From: Cardinalis cardinalis
Lineage: Eukaryota > Chordata > Aves > Passeriformes > Cardinalidae
Assembly (NCBI GenBank): GCA_014549065.1
Contig: JACDOX010000142.1
Coordinates: 124,001-188,000, forward strand
Length of the DNA stretch: 64,000 nucleotides
Direction of reading: 5' to 3'
The notes under the pieces were generated by a model. The model saw only the letters and a program-made list of their open reading frames with translations. It was not told the origin of the DNA and ran no database searches. The translations under genes were made by a program, and so were the position numbers. The first letter of the stretch is position 1; the number at the start of each line of letters is the position of its first letter. Of the stretch, positions 11,901-24,315 are shown piece after piece.

Positions 11901-14900
11901 TTCGCAGAGTGGAAGAGAAATTGAGATAAGTCATTCTGACATCTCCTGGGATGTCACTCNGGAGTTGTGTCTGTATAGAAACTTAAATGTGTAACAGAGA
12001 AATTGAGAGTTAGCACTTTTCTGTTGCTTTTCAGCATTGCACTTGTAAGTGGCAAAACTTGTGTCCAAGTTCCCAGACCTGAGCATACCTTCCAGGGCTT
12101 GGAGTTTAAAGCAGGGTGGCTGTTTGTGTAGATTTCACCAAGTAGGAACCATATGCCTCAGATGACCTTGCTTGAGAGATACCCTACCTTATGGGATGCA
12201 CACCCTAGCTTCCCATCATGAATCTAGCATTGTTTTTTTAGATTTTTTTTTTGTCTGTAAATAAAAATGTTCAAAATGAAAGAGAGGTGACTTTGGTTTG
12301 AATAGAACAATTTGACAGCCCCAAATTTAACTTTTTTCCCCCTCAGTTTTCAAGGAAAAAATGTTAATTAACAAACAAGTTGGGGTTTGTTTGGTTGGTT
12401 GCTTCAGCTATTCAGCTGAGAAAATCAATTATTCACACAGCTCTAGTCAGTATCTTGAGGGGAATTCTCAGTACATCAAAGGCCAAAGACTGTTTATCTG
12501 TCTGGGATCCAGAATCCTATTTTAAAAAACTTGGTGTTGTCCTTAACTCAACTGTAGCCTTGCTTTTAAAGGGATGACTTTGTACTTGCTTCCTGCACAG
12601 TCAGCTGCTCGCTGGCTCCTGTCATCACAGGCAAGAGCTTGGCCCTGCTGAACCAGCGAAACAGTCGCTGTGTGGAGCTGGGGTGCCAGCCAGGGAGGTG
12701 GGGTGATGCTAATGAAACAATTTAAATACCAGTTGTTTATCGTCCTGGAGGCAACTGTTCGACCTGTCTGTCTAGGCAGAGCTTCCCTTGCCTGGCTCTC
12801 TGGGTCTATCCAGGCCGTGGAGGTGGGCCATGGAGTGTTACTCCTTCTTAGCCCTTTAGAATGATTTATTGCTAATTTCAGAGAGAGGTTTAACAATTAG
12901 TCAGTTGCTCTCCACTTCCAGATAATGGTGTCATTGTCACAATAATATCAATAATGGAAGGAAGGAGGAACTGTACCGGGTCACAGCAGGAGGTTCATCA
13001 TGGCTCTCCTTGGGTGACAGTGCGCACAGATGAGACCAGTGCCCGTGTTTCAAGGAGGAGTCATCTCTCTCCTTTGAAAACGTGGTAGATGATGTGGTCC
13101 CAAAGGAAAAGGANCCAACTTTGTCCAAAAGTAAGAGAGAGTTTTGTGTCTTCTAATAGATATGTTGTTTCTCACTGGACAGAATGGTTTGGCGGCNGTT
13201 TAAAAGAGGACAAAGCTATATACGCCAGTGTGCAAGTAATGCGTAAGTGTTTTGGTTTTTTTCTTTTTTTGAGAGCAACAACAGAGCTGCACCTGATGCC
13301 CTGGGGACTTCAGATGTAAGCTTGCAGTAGTGCTGACCAGTAGATGCCTTGTCCCTTGTTCTGTCCATGGAGGCTGGGGACTGGACTGCCAGACAAAGGC
13401 AGCTGTCAGGTAACTGTCAGCTCTGCAGATTGTCNTGAAAAAAGGTCTTCATTTGAGGGAAGTACTCCCTTGTTCTTCCAGTGAATAGGAGGAACATAAA
13501 AAAATTTNCAGGATTCTTGCAGGGAATGGAAGAGACATAGAAATTTTGCCAGGACATATNACAATAGGAACAGGGTACCCCTAATTCTGAGTATTGTTGC
13601 TGTTGTGGGCTTTTATATAATAATTTAGATAAAAATCAAAAGATAGTTTATCTTTAAGCTTTAATGTTGTATCAGAAAAGTTCCTGAATTCAAATAAATG
13701 TTGTTGATGTCTTTGATCCCTCACATTGCAGNATTAGAAATACCTCAGTGGGGCCCTGTTCATTTGCTTCAAATGCTGTGTGCCTCGTATGACTATTGAA
13801 CAGATTTATCTTTCCATTTTAAAGATTTGAATATCTCAGCTGAGTTTTACTNGACTGAAACAGCAGAAATGGGCTTGTTTTATGACAAACAGCTACAGAA
13901 GGTAGCTGTTAATCATAGTCTAAATTACTCCCTCTTCATCCTTTCAAACAAAAGTGTGAGCGAACAGATAGCAGATGGGACTTGCACAGTGTCCAGGAGG
14001 TCAGCAGACTCCAGGTCTTTCAAATATGTATAGCAGAAATTAATTGCAGATCCATGGGTTTTCATACTCCAGATGCTGGGTTTGAGTGTAGCCATGAATA
14101 AATCAGCTAATCTCAAAGGCTGCAGAAATGTACAGAGAGCACAGTGGTCTCTGAATTATTTGGAGCCATTGTATTTTATTAGGCCCTTTAAAAATTGAAT
14201 NGTTTTACTTTTTGCTTTTGATTAGTTGCCTGAGCAAGTGATTATGGTTATCCTCAAGAGGGGAAATGTTGCTTTAGGTCCAGGGGTGAAAAACATCGAC
14301 TCATATACAAGGATGACAGAGGAGACCAAGACTGTGTAAGGGGACTTGTTTCCCNTAAAAAGGTATAAATGCTGGGCTAAAGAGATAACAGAATATTGTT
14401 TGTCTACAGGAAAATCAGATCTATTGGCCTTCTAAGATGTCTCCTTCATTTCATTTGAGAAACACAGGATTGGAAGCTGAAGTTTAAGTAGGAGCGTATG
14501 TATTGAGATGCTGGGCCTGATACGTGGGCTGGAAAGAATAATTGTTCATGTGTACTCTGATATATTGGTGTTCTGACCATCCACTATTATTATGCAAATA
14601 TATTCTGCTGAGAGGGATGAAGACCCAGGGATTCCAACTCATTGAAATAGGAGGTTGGTTTAATTCTTTTAAAAAGCAGAGGGAACATAATCTCCATTTT
14701 TCTCCTTCAAAGCATAAAAATGAAAATTTTAAAATACTTTCAACTATCCCTATTACTATTAAAATAGTTATCAAATAAACAAAATCCCTAAATTAAGCCA
14801 AATTACTAATTTTAAAACACACTTTTCTTCTTCTTGGCAATACTTAGCTGATCTAAATAAAAATTTGAAAGAATTGTCGCTTTGGATTTTGTGAGAAAAT

Positions 14901-17900
14901 TGAATTTGCTGAAAAGAGNAAGAGTCTTCTTCCCTGAATTATATAAGAAGTGCTCGTTTTCTTCAGTGTGAGTGTTCAGGCAGAGANAACCATGTAGCAT
15001 TGGGATGCTTTGTCAGATACTTCATTGAAAATTGTATTTTTTCAAATGCAGAAAGCCTAGTCACGAAGGGTGATGTCCTGAAGGAGTAACCTAAATAACC
15101 CACTTTCTATTATGAGGGAGATTTACTCTTCCTTTTACAGGCTAGCCTTGAAAATATGCAGCTTTCCTAGCATCCACACAATGCCCAGGGATTTCCATGC
15201 ATGACCGGATACTTCCAGATTGAAGATTTGTAACTCCACAGTAATTCAGCTCCTTATATGCTGGGAGTCTGATTGCCAGGCATGATCCTTGGCGTGTCCC
15301 CCTGTGGGCATCTGCTCTCNCAAAGTGGGACGGTGGTTAAGTAACATAATATTTACTGTGTTTCTTTTTCTCTCTCAGCTCCTTTGGGCTGGTGAGAGAG
15401 TCAGTGAAGGGCTCTTCTTTTCCTTGACGTATTCAGTCCTTCACATGCTGTTTCCAGTTTTCCCCCGTGAATGCCAAAAAAGGTAATGCTGACATTCAGT
15501 GCAAAGGGAGATGGGCGGTGGGAGGATTGCTGGGTGCAATTCCTCTGCAGTTAAACAGGGAGAACCTCAGATGCTGTGGTAGTTATGCTGGCTGAATGGC
15601 TCAAAGTGTGTCTTAATTGTAAGGTGCACAGGATTCAGTTGTTGCACTTGTAAATGGAATAGCAGGTTTCTCATGGATATCATTGTGTTTTTTGAAAGTG
15701 TGGGGTCTGGTCTGTGTTGTAGTCCACAAGTCATTTCTGGAGGCTGCAGAGCATTACAGGATGTTGGCCTTTAACTCCATCTGGAAACAACAGTAACTGA
15801 GTAGATCCTGGAAGTCTCAGGACAAGCCTTAAAGGAAGGATGTGATNCTGTTACCTAACCTGGCTTGCAGTGAAATGAGCATTGCGCTGGGGAAAGTGCC
15901 TGAGCTAGGGAGAAGCGTAGGTGTGCTTTTATGAAGGTGAATTTGTAGTCCTTGTCGGTGTGCACAGAACAGGTAAGTGGGCACCACACTTCAGNTGTTC
16001 AGGTGATTCCTCTTCTGAAACAGGATCAAGGTGCCAGTCTGATTCACCCTCTTCTCGTTCAAAGTCACACTGAGGAAGGATACATCAGGCATGACTGTCC
16101 TCAACCCCACGTGGCAGGTGCATGCCTGCCTCATGCACGTGCAGAGTCTGTCCTTGGAAAATGTCTTTTTATCTGCTTCATGATCTTGTGGGTTTGCTTT
16201 GTTAAAATCAATGATTTTCATTGATTTAATCCTTTGCTGCACAGGCTCTCCAAAAGCCATGGAACTTCTGCAGTGACTCCTTGATAGAGTNACAAGTCAG
16301 CTATAATCCCAAACCTGCATTGAAAGATGAGTGAAAATAAACTCGAGGAAGGAAGACATAAGCCTGTGTTATGAAATGGCCCGGAGCTCAGATGCTTGTC
16401 ATAGTCAGGCTTTATGAGCTGTGGAATGACTTGGTATTTCTCCTGTTTCTAGGCTTGTGCTACAAAGGGTAACANGCCCCCAGGTGCAGTAAGAAGGACT
16501 CGTTTCCATAATACATGTCCATGAAAAAAACAAAGCATCATTAAACAGAAGAAATTGATGTTATTAGTTTTTCAAATTTTCTAATAATTTCTAGAAATAT
16601 TANATTTTCTGTGAATTTGATAGTATTATTTCCATTAAAATATACCTGGCATTGAAGTGTTCTGTAATTATTTGTGGGAGGAGGTTGGAGCACTTAGCCT
16701 GAGAAAAGGTGATCTGAGTTTACCTTCCAGGTTTTGCCACTGACTTCAGGTGCAGTCATATAACTTCACTATATTCCTCTTTCCCACACGTAAAGTATAG
16801 GGAAACATATAAATTACCTACAGGTCATTTGAGGATATGTGCTTGAAGCATGCAGAGGGCTCTNTGAGTAGATGTCCATGTGCATCAGTATGAAACATAC
16901 TGCAGTCAAGAGATTGGCACATTCATATAAATAGCAGTAGAAAAGCACATCCACTTNTGACTCTGATCTTACTAAATTTGGGTTTAACTTGATTAGATGT
17001 TCCCAGAGGCAACCTGCTTTTTACTACTGTTTTGTTCTTGGTTTGGTTNTTTTCGTGTTGTTTTAGCATTGTAAAACTTAGGGGAAGGTGAAGATAGGCA
17101 TTGTTGTGGTGCCTTTGTCTTTACAGCCTATCACAAAGGATGGTTGGGTTGGNTTTGCTTTGGTTCGGTTCACACCCNTGTTTGACTGGGGTAGCTTCAG
17201 GTTCCTGATGTGGAGAACCTGTGAGCTTGTGCAGAGTTGCTGTCCTTCTCACCTGGACTGGCCCTCAGGAACACTGCCAGTGCCTGATTCCACATATAGG
17301 TAATCCGGGGACCTCAGCAAAAGATTGAGAATACATAGGAGAGAGAACATTCCTCTGTCACCTAGACTAGCAAGTGCCCTTCTGCTGGCAGGGAACAGGG
17401 ACTGTCTCTTTTGACAGAAGCCCACCATGTTGTCATACCTTCAGCCCTGGAGATGCTTGAGTCACCAATAATGTAGCCAGCCACACAAATTTTCTTATTC
17501 TTTTGCCAGCACCCATAAAATGCAGGGTGGGGGGGAGTTTCTACACCCTTATCTGTGCTGAAATCAAGCTGCCAGCTTGGTGCTGACTTAGGGAGGGGCG
17601 AGGGAGAGCAGCACAGTGCTCTGTAGCTGTCAGACAGAGATTGGGGCTGTAAGCGTTTGTATCGATTAAGAGCTACTGGCATCAGGCTACTGGCAGAGAC
17701 AAATGAGCATGAATAATTACTCAGCTGCAACTCAGATTTCTTTTTCCTGGACAAAGAACAGTTATGCTCCCAGAAGGCACAATTTATAGGACACTTTAAA
17801 GCCAGAACTTGCTATGTTTTTACTTCTCTTATGGATTATTCTTAAAAAGGAGACCGAAAAAGGCATGGAAGTACTGCTTTGGAAATTACACATTTGCAGG

Positions 17901-20900
17901 AAAACCTCCTTGTTTTAATTCATTTATGCTGCAGCATTATGAGTATTTGTCTGTATCACTTTCTGTACCGCTTTCTTTAGCTATAGCTAATAATCATATA
18001 CAGTGCAATATAAATTGTGTGCAGTTTTTGAGACATGATTAACTGTGCCTCATCAGTACATGAAGGAAAAAAAATTATAAACCATGTAATTGGGGGGAGA
18101 GACTGTGTATATTGCGCTCTAACAGCGATGTTGTGACACATTGCAATCACTGCACTGAGAGCATGACAGTATTCACTTCAGCATCGCTCTGCTTTTGAAT
18201 GTGTCTCTAAAGCCAGTGGAAATATTTTCCTCTGAAAGCTTGTTTAAATATTCTAGGATAAAGCTGTTTCAGGCTTGAGCGCTGAGTGCCTCTGTTCCTT
18301 ATCAGAAAATGTTAGAGTGTGTTTGCATAGAATAGTTGGGGCCCAAAGCCATTAGTCACTGGCACATTATGGAACATGTTACGTACCGGAAACTCATAGC
18401 ATGCTTCAATATTTANGAAATCCATGGATTTTGTGTCATACATGGAGAAACCTGGCACAACAGACTTGGAAAATGGGCATATCATTGTGGATCATTTTCC
18501 TATCCATGGAGGGACCGCCATAGATGCCATGTCTGGCATAGTGACTCTCTGCAGTCTTTTGTGTGCTTCTCTCTCTCTGCTTGTTTTCCATCNCTTGACA
18601 TTTACCTAGGGTTGGGTCAGCAGAACCTGCTGTAGAGATCTGTTAAGAGATGGAGGCAGAAAAGAGAACTGCAGCCATCCATTTGTCCTTATGCTGTCTT
18701 ACATGATGGGCCGAGGTTAGCCCCACGTGCAGAAGGCTTGCGTGATTTGCCCTTGGGAGACCAACCTGGAGTTATTTGCATTGCCAGGACTAATGAAAGT
18801 ACACGGGGCTAAGGAGATTGTGTTAAGAGCTGTGCTAACAACGTGAAGGTTTGCCTGCTTCTGAGTCTCTTAGCTGTGCACTACTGGAAATTTACACATC
18901 TTTTTATTAGCTGGTCCAGGTAAAATGCCTGGATGTGACTGAAGGTTTGCTGTAACACCTCAGAGATCCACAGCACAGGAGCTTACATTGTTTCCACAAT
19001 AACATCATCCCTGTAAGGGCTCATGGCTGTGTACACTAAATCTCTAAAAATTTGGAACCTAATAAAGCAGGGAGTGGCATCAGGAGTGGACTGAGCACAA
19101 CCTTGAAGGGTTCAGGACCTGGCTGTGCAGTGCCACAGCTGGCCTGTGTTGGCAGTTCAGCTCCAAGTGTCTAAGCTGGACTTGGACACCACCACAGGTG
19201 GTACCACCTTCCAGGCAGTGCTTTTGGTGATTGTGTGATCCTGTGGAAGGTTGACTTCTGTTACATAGTCCAGTCCTTCTAGGGAGTGCCAACAGGACAG
19301 ACAGGGAAGCACACCTGGTTCTGCCCTAAAATCATTGGGTTGGGATCTGGGAGCTGCTGTCATTTATTTGACAAGAAAGGGAACTCTGTTTGTCCAGAGA
19401 AATCCTCTTGAGGCTGTCCTGACTCTGGAAGGACCAGAAGAAATGGCAAGACTGCTTTTTATGGCACCGTAGGCCAGCTGTGGGTAATATATGGTCATAG
19501 TGGGCTCGAAAGTTTCAGGCTTTATATTTGGTTTNTGTACAGGACGTAACTCTGTCTTTAAACTACTTTGTGATCTGGTGATGCTGGGGAAGAATTGACA
19601 TGACACATTGCTGACAGTGGTACTGACAGATTTTAAAGAGCTAATAGTTCCTGAGTTGGATGTTTTTCAGGATATGCTTCGGTGTCACAGAGCATTATGA
19701 AGGGGAGATGTGTTCACAGAGACTACTGTGGCATCACTTGGAAGTAGAGAAGCTGCCAGATTTGCCCACAGAGGTCTGTACATGTGAACGTGTCATGTTT
19801 TAACCTCAGATGCCAACCAAATGCTACACAGTCACTCCCTCACCTCATCCCCTGGCTGGGGAGGAGAANCAGAAAAAAGANTAAAAACTTGTGGGTTGAG
19901 ATAAGGAGTTTGATAATTTAAACTAAGTAAAATATAATACTAATAATTATAATAATAACAAAAAAATTGTAATTAAAGACAGAGAGACAAAAAATCCACA
20001 AGAAAAGCTAGTGATGCACAATACCATTACTCACGAGCCACTGACAGATGCCCAGCCCCATCCCCAAGCAGTGATTGACCCCTTCCAGCCAACTCTCCCC
20101 AGTTAATATACTGGGCATGATGTTCTGTGATGTGGAGCATCCCTGTGGCCAGTTCAGCTCGCTGTCCTGGCCATGTTCCCTCTTGGCTTCTTGTGTGCCT
20201 GTTCACTGGTAGAGCACAAGGCACTGTGAAAAATCCTTGGCTTAGTGTGAGCATTGCTCAGCATCAACTAAAACATCAGGGTGTTATCAGCATCATTCTC
20301 ATGCTGAATCCAAACTACCACTTCTACTAGAAAGAAAATGAACTCTATTACAACTGAAACCAGGACAAATCATACATGAGATTCACCTTGAGTCTTTTGC
20401 TGAGCATGGCAGGAGGGAGTGGTTGGTCCCTCGGTACGGCCGGGGTCCTGAGAAGNCTGGCCACAGCAGATCGTGTTCCAGGAGGTCATTCTGCCCACCA
20501 TTATCAGTGTTATAGACTGGATGCTCATCAGCTGTTTGTGCAGGCTCATTAGTTTGTGCAAAGCCTGGTGAGTGGCATGCAATTGCTCGCTGTGCCACGC
20601 AGGCTGGCCACAGCAGGAGCGCGAGCGAAGGAGGAGGCTGAGCACAGCACACGTCCCCCTGAGCCTCAGCACGGCTGCATAAAACCAGTTGGGTGCTGTG
20701 GCATTGCTTTCACCTTTCATATGTTTCTAGCTTGTTAAAATTATATCTTGATAAGTACATGAAGTCACAGCAGATGGCAAAATCTGAAACGTTCTCTCCA
20801 ACTCTTTAATTAGGTTTTCAGTTATCCCTTTATGAAAGGCGCTCTGCGAGTGTCTGAAAGTATTGCAAGTATTTAAATAAGCCCCTGGTGCGACTTCTCA

Positions 20901-23900
20901 GAGCTGAAGTCGACAGTGATATCTTTATGAAAGGCTTTCTTGGGGTTTTGCTGTTGTTTTTAACCTCTTGTGGAATGTTTTGATCTTGTTCAGATACCAG
21001 TTTGATATCTTTCCTTGATGTGATGCCGGACACATCAAAAAGTCAGCCATGTAGATGATCTGTGTTCCTTACCCTGGCAGTAGCAGCACATGTGGTTTGG
21101 GGATTGGTCAAAATGCAGTTGTGCCTGACAGAGCTGTGGACAGCACATATTTACATACTGTNTTTACCATCGCTGCCGTGTTTACAGAATGCAGCAGCTC
21201 ACAGGCTCCTGCCCAGAGTTAAAATGACTGCATGTTTTAAGTAGCAGGCTGAAAATAAACTGTAGTCAGGGCTGGTAGCGGTACCTGGTAAAACATTTGA
21301 CACTTTCTTCTATAATTGTGTCCAAAATGACATTTTTTACTTAAATTTGGGAAGAATTTTTTGGGAATGGCAAAAAACTAAAAATCAGTAAGACAGTGNA
21401 TACCACCCAAGTATAGGCTTGAAAACATCTGAAGCTGGTCAGCTGAAATTCCAGCCTTCTTTCTTTTTACCCCAGGTTTACTTGAGGCACCAAATAGGGA
21501 AACTTTCAGTCTAGGANGTTAAATTTTATCCAGATTATAAACAGCTGACAGGATATTGGTTAATAAGAGACAGTGCTGACCATGCCACCCATAGTTCCTG
21601 TATAAGCATAGAAATACNTGGACTGCAGCAGGATAGAATTAGCTGGCCTTTGATGGTGCAGTTCACATACAGTCTGTATATGGTACCAGAGTGGAAGTGG
21701 ATTTAATGATCCCTTGCATTAATAACAGAAAGGTTTCAGAATAAACTCTTGAAATGATGCTCCTTTCATCTGATATGTCTCCAGTAACATTTTACATGAT
21801 GTGATGATCCTTACCACATCATTATGACACTGGAGAATTCTTATGTTCCTACTTTGAAAGCTGTACATAATAAACACCAAACATGAGCTGTTCACAATGC
21901 AAAGGTCCTACTTCTAGGTACAGCTTAGTATTAATACTTTGTAAAAGCTGGGGAAGATGTGAATCATACTGTCCTAGTGCTATGCATATAATTCAGAAAG
22001 GTATCAAAGCCTTAAAGGATAAAAAATAATGTGCAAAACATAGGAGATGACAAATTGATCTAATCCAGAAATTAATCAGCAGAGTAAGTTTATAGTTACT
22101 TTCAAAAGTATTTCATCTGTGAGATTTTGAGGACAGCATTTTCTGTGCTGATTTAATCTTCTGGTGCATTTTGTCTTTTCTTTTCCGATGTTCCTCTGAG
22201 TGTGCTTCCAACAAAACCTCAGATTAGGAAGAAATTACACAGTGTTTTGTAACAACAAAAATACTCCTGCAGAATAATTATGATTGATAATTATATATGA
22301 TGTAATTATGTATTATAATTATTGAATAAGATTTTAAAAATATGTTACCCAGCTTTATTTAATTATTCCATCTGTCACAACTGAAATNGAGCATTTTCTA
22401 AGAAGATTTATGATCAGGACTCAATTGAGAACCATTCAGATCATTCTTATTTGGGACATATTAATTGCTGAATTTATGTGGAGCTGTAGAAGGTGTCTTG
22501 CTGTTTGGTTTGTCAAGGGGGTTTAAAGAGGAAATAGATTTCTAGTCTGTAAATGNCAGCTAGGGAGAAAGGTGAGGAAAAGCACTGACAGGTAAAACAG
22601 ATGTTCTGGGGAAAAACAAATGGGTATAAATTGACTGTGAGTAAATGGAGGTGGGAATTGGAGGATGTTCGTAATCTTTGGTTAAGGTGTTCTCTGAGAG
22701 ACCACTCAAACTGCNCCGAAAAATTATTTGTTAAAACAGGAGTAGGAAGTGGCTTTTTCTTTCATGTGTNACTAGTTTTGCTGTAACAGGAGCAGTGCTG
22801 AACACAAAAGANCCTCTGCAATATTGTGACAGCTTTCTAGAAAGAACTTGTTTGTCCACACTGCAGACTAATCNTACTCATTTTAGTCTGTAAAAGCAAA
22901 TTTGATACTCTGAGGACAGATTTTGTTTTCTTTTTTCCCATTTCCTCNCTTTTCTTCCCTCAATATACCTGACTATTTTCTCAGTATTTGTTGCCAGCAA
23001 ATGCCAATTTTTGGTTTAAATTCCAAATGGAGAATAAAATTAGGGAAGCAAAAGATGTTGTTTGAGCTAAAAAACGGAAAAAAATGAGAACATACTAAGT
23101 TGAACAGAAAAAATGATAACATACTAACTTGGTTCTTAATAATTGTAACACTGTAATATGGTATCCGCTCATCAAATACAATTTATTGTAAGGCTTATTT
23201 ATTGAAAGGCTTTCAGTGCAATCTGTCAAACAATTACTAAAATTACTAGATTAGTGACTTTAATAAACTTCTATTTTGTAACAAATCCAGTAGGCATAGA
23301 TACTTTAAAGATATTTATTTTATTTTAAATATTTTGTTTAAAGGTATTCATTGTTGTAGAATGGTGTTAATCTGCAGCTATAATTCTTTCTTTTATCTCT
23401 GTTGGTTGGTAATTGACACAGACCAGTGTGAAAAATAAGGTAAGATGTTGATAACTCAGTAAAAGTCTCTACTGCCAAACAAGGATTTGAATTCTCATGC
23501 AGCTGTGCAGTTAGAGGTAATATAATAATAGCAGNGTAATAAAAATGCAGCATATGCAAATGGGTGTATTTTCATTCATTACCAAACTTGGCGTGAAGGG
23601 TAATAAACAAATTATAACTTTAGATTTAAGATGAAAGCAAGTTGGTTTCAGGCACTCCTTTTAGAAAGGGCAGAGCTGTCCGTTTCTCACGGGTGGGTAG
23701 GTGGCAGGAAGAAGGATGGAGTGTGTCCCATGGGANGGAGTGTGTCCCGCGGGATGGATGGGATCTTTGGTGTCCCTGCGGCGGGGGGCGAGGCGCGGGC
23801 AGTCGCTGTCTGCCAGGAGCGGTGGGCAGGAGGGGTCTCACGCCGAGCTCGGAATGCCGAGGGGGAGGCGAGCCCCGAGGCACGGCCGCGGCAGCAGCCT

Positions 23901-24315
23901 CGGGGCAGCGTGCCAGCGCAGGGGCTCGCCGGGGAGGAACAGCCCCGCAGACGCCTTCTTTCTTTCTTTTCTCTTTTTTTTTTTTTCTTTTTCCCCCTCC
24001 TTTTTACCCGTTCACTGAACATCATTTTAAATCGTCTCTGATAATGCATTTAGGTTAGGGAACCNTGCTTGCTGGATCCCGTAATTGAATGCCTGTCGTC
24101 CTGATGAGTTGAAAAGTTAAGCTGTGCTTTCCAGATGCGTGTTCACGTCTTTAATGAAGGTTTTCTTTTTGTGTTTGGCGCAGGGCCGTATCTGCAGAAA
24201 AGCTGGCAAATCAAAAAAGTCGTTCAGTCGAAAGGAAGCTGAAGCAACATTTAAGAGTTTGGTGAAGACCCATGAAAAATATGGGTGGGTCACCCCGCCT
24301 GTCTCTGATGGCTGA
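8166..24315 (+). CDS. UBE2QL1: Ubiquitin-conjugating enzyme E2 Q family-like 1, whole coding gene (2 exons)
   Basis: The CDS is join(8166..8960, 24184..24315), 308 aa plus stop, phase-0 junction. UBE2QL1 is a noncanonical E2 that carries ubiquitin as a thioester on its active-site cysteine. In human it has been linked to FBXW7-dependent turnover and proposed as a renal tumour suppressor (family knowledge). Residues 148-308 correspond to the 161-aa protein annotated for human. The catalytic cysteine is in GGAICMELL at residue 235 (Cys88 in human numbering). Residues 1-147 are an N-terminal extension with a short conserved-looking start ([17 protein letters not shown]) and a long low-complexity linker rich in His, Ser, Gln, Pro and Gly. 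NSUN2 follows downstream in convergent orientation. Confidence 0.93.
8980..9211 (+). repeat. Short direct repeat after exon 1
   Basis: A 21-base unit (gaggagcac, then a variable segment, then catccatcg) occurs at 8980-9000 and 9191-9211 with one mismatch. The first copy begins 20 bases after the UBE2QL1 splice donor. Flanks show only patchy similarity. Confidence 0.7.
19791..20367 (-). mobile_element. Solo LTR of an avian endogenous retrovirus
   Basis: This is a 577-base element with TG...CA ends: the + strand runs from tgtcatgttttaacc to ctgaaaccaggaca. I recognise it as an LTR repeated widely in bird genomes. Sense is the minus strand: U3 starts at 20367, a TATA-like tatattaa lies at 20103-20110, and the conserved atctcaacccac block of the 3' part is at about 19895-19907. 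The usual polyadenylation hexamer seems lost. No internal retroviral genes flank it, so this is a recombined solo LTR. I see no clear target-site duplication (gaacg before, aatca after), which fits age or imprecise ends. ERVL or ERVK class not determined. Confidence 0.8.
23735..23960. promoter_or_regulatory. Small intronic CpG island before UBE2QL1 exon 2
   Basis: About 225 bases with many CpG sites (for example gcggggggcgaggcgcggg and cacggccgcggcagcag) sit in AT-rich intron and end about 220 bases before exon 2. A 10-base unit (gagtgtgtcc) is repeated just upstream at 23719-23728 and 23739-23748. It could be an internal or antisense promoter, or an enhancer. No transcript evidence is available. 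Confidence 0.5.
23957..24005 (+). repeat. Polypyrimidine tract
   Basis: A nearly uninterrupted C/T run (ttctttctttctttt..ttttttttttt..ccccctcctttttaccc) follows the small CpG island. It is about 180 bases upstream of the exon 2 acceptor, so it is not the acceptor's own pyrimidine tract. Confidence 0.8.
24184..24315 (+). CDS. UBE2QL1: UBE2QL1 coding exon 2 (terminal)
   Basis: This exon encodes the last 43 residues, from [10 protein letters not shown] to WVTPPVSDG, with stop tga at 24313-24315. The acceptor tttggcgcag|ggc joins exactly in phase to ...VKGQ of exon 1. Motifs [20 protein letters not shown] and YGWVTPP agree with the human C-terminus as recalled. These residues form the C-terminal helix of the E2 fold. 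Without them the domain would be incomplete, so a read-through of exon 1 into the intron (stop near 9017) would not make a full E2. Confidence 0.95.
   Translation, partial: GRICRKAGKSKKSFSRKEAEATFKSLVKTHEKYGWVTPPVSDG

Larger units (their letters stand above)
8961..24183 (+). other. UBE2QL1: UBE2QL1 intron 1
   Basis: This is a 15,223-base phase-0 intron with donor gtaggg and acceptor tttggcgcag. The first 600 bases are still CpG island. The rest is mostly unique AT-rich sequence. Recognisable inserts are a solo LTR (19791-20367), a small CpG-rich patch (about 23735-23960) and a pyrimidine tract (about 23957-24005). AT-rich stretches such as 22262-22345 might be conserved regulatory elements, but nothing in a single sequence can show that. 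I see no other gene in it. Confidence 0.85.

Noticed and set aside
23631..24058. Open frames of about 105-138 codons across the intronic CpG patch
   Set aside because: They are explained by high GC followed by a pyrimidine tract (runs of Phe, Ser, Leu, Pro). They have no splice link to exon 2 in frame that I can support.
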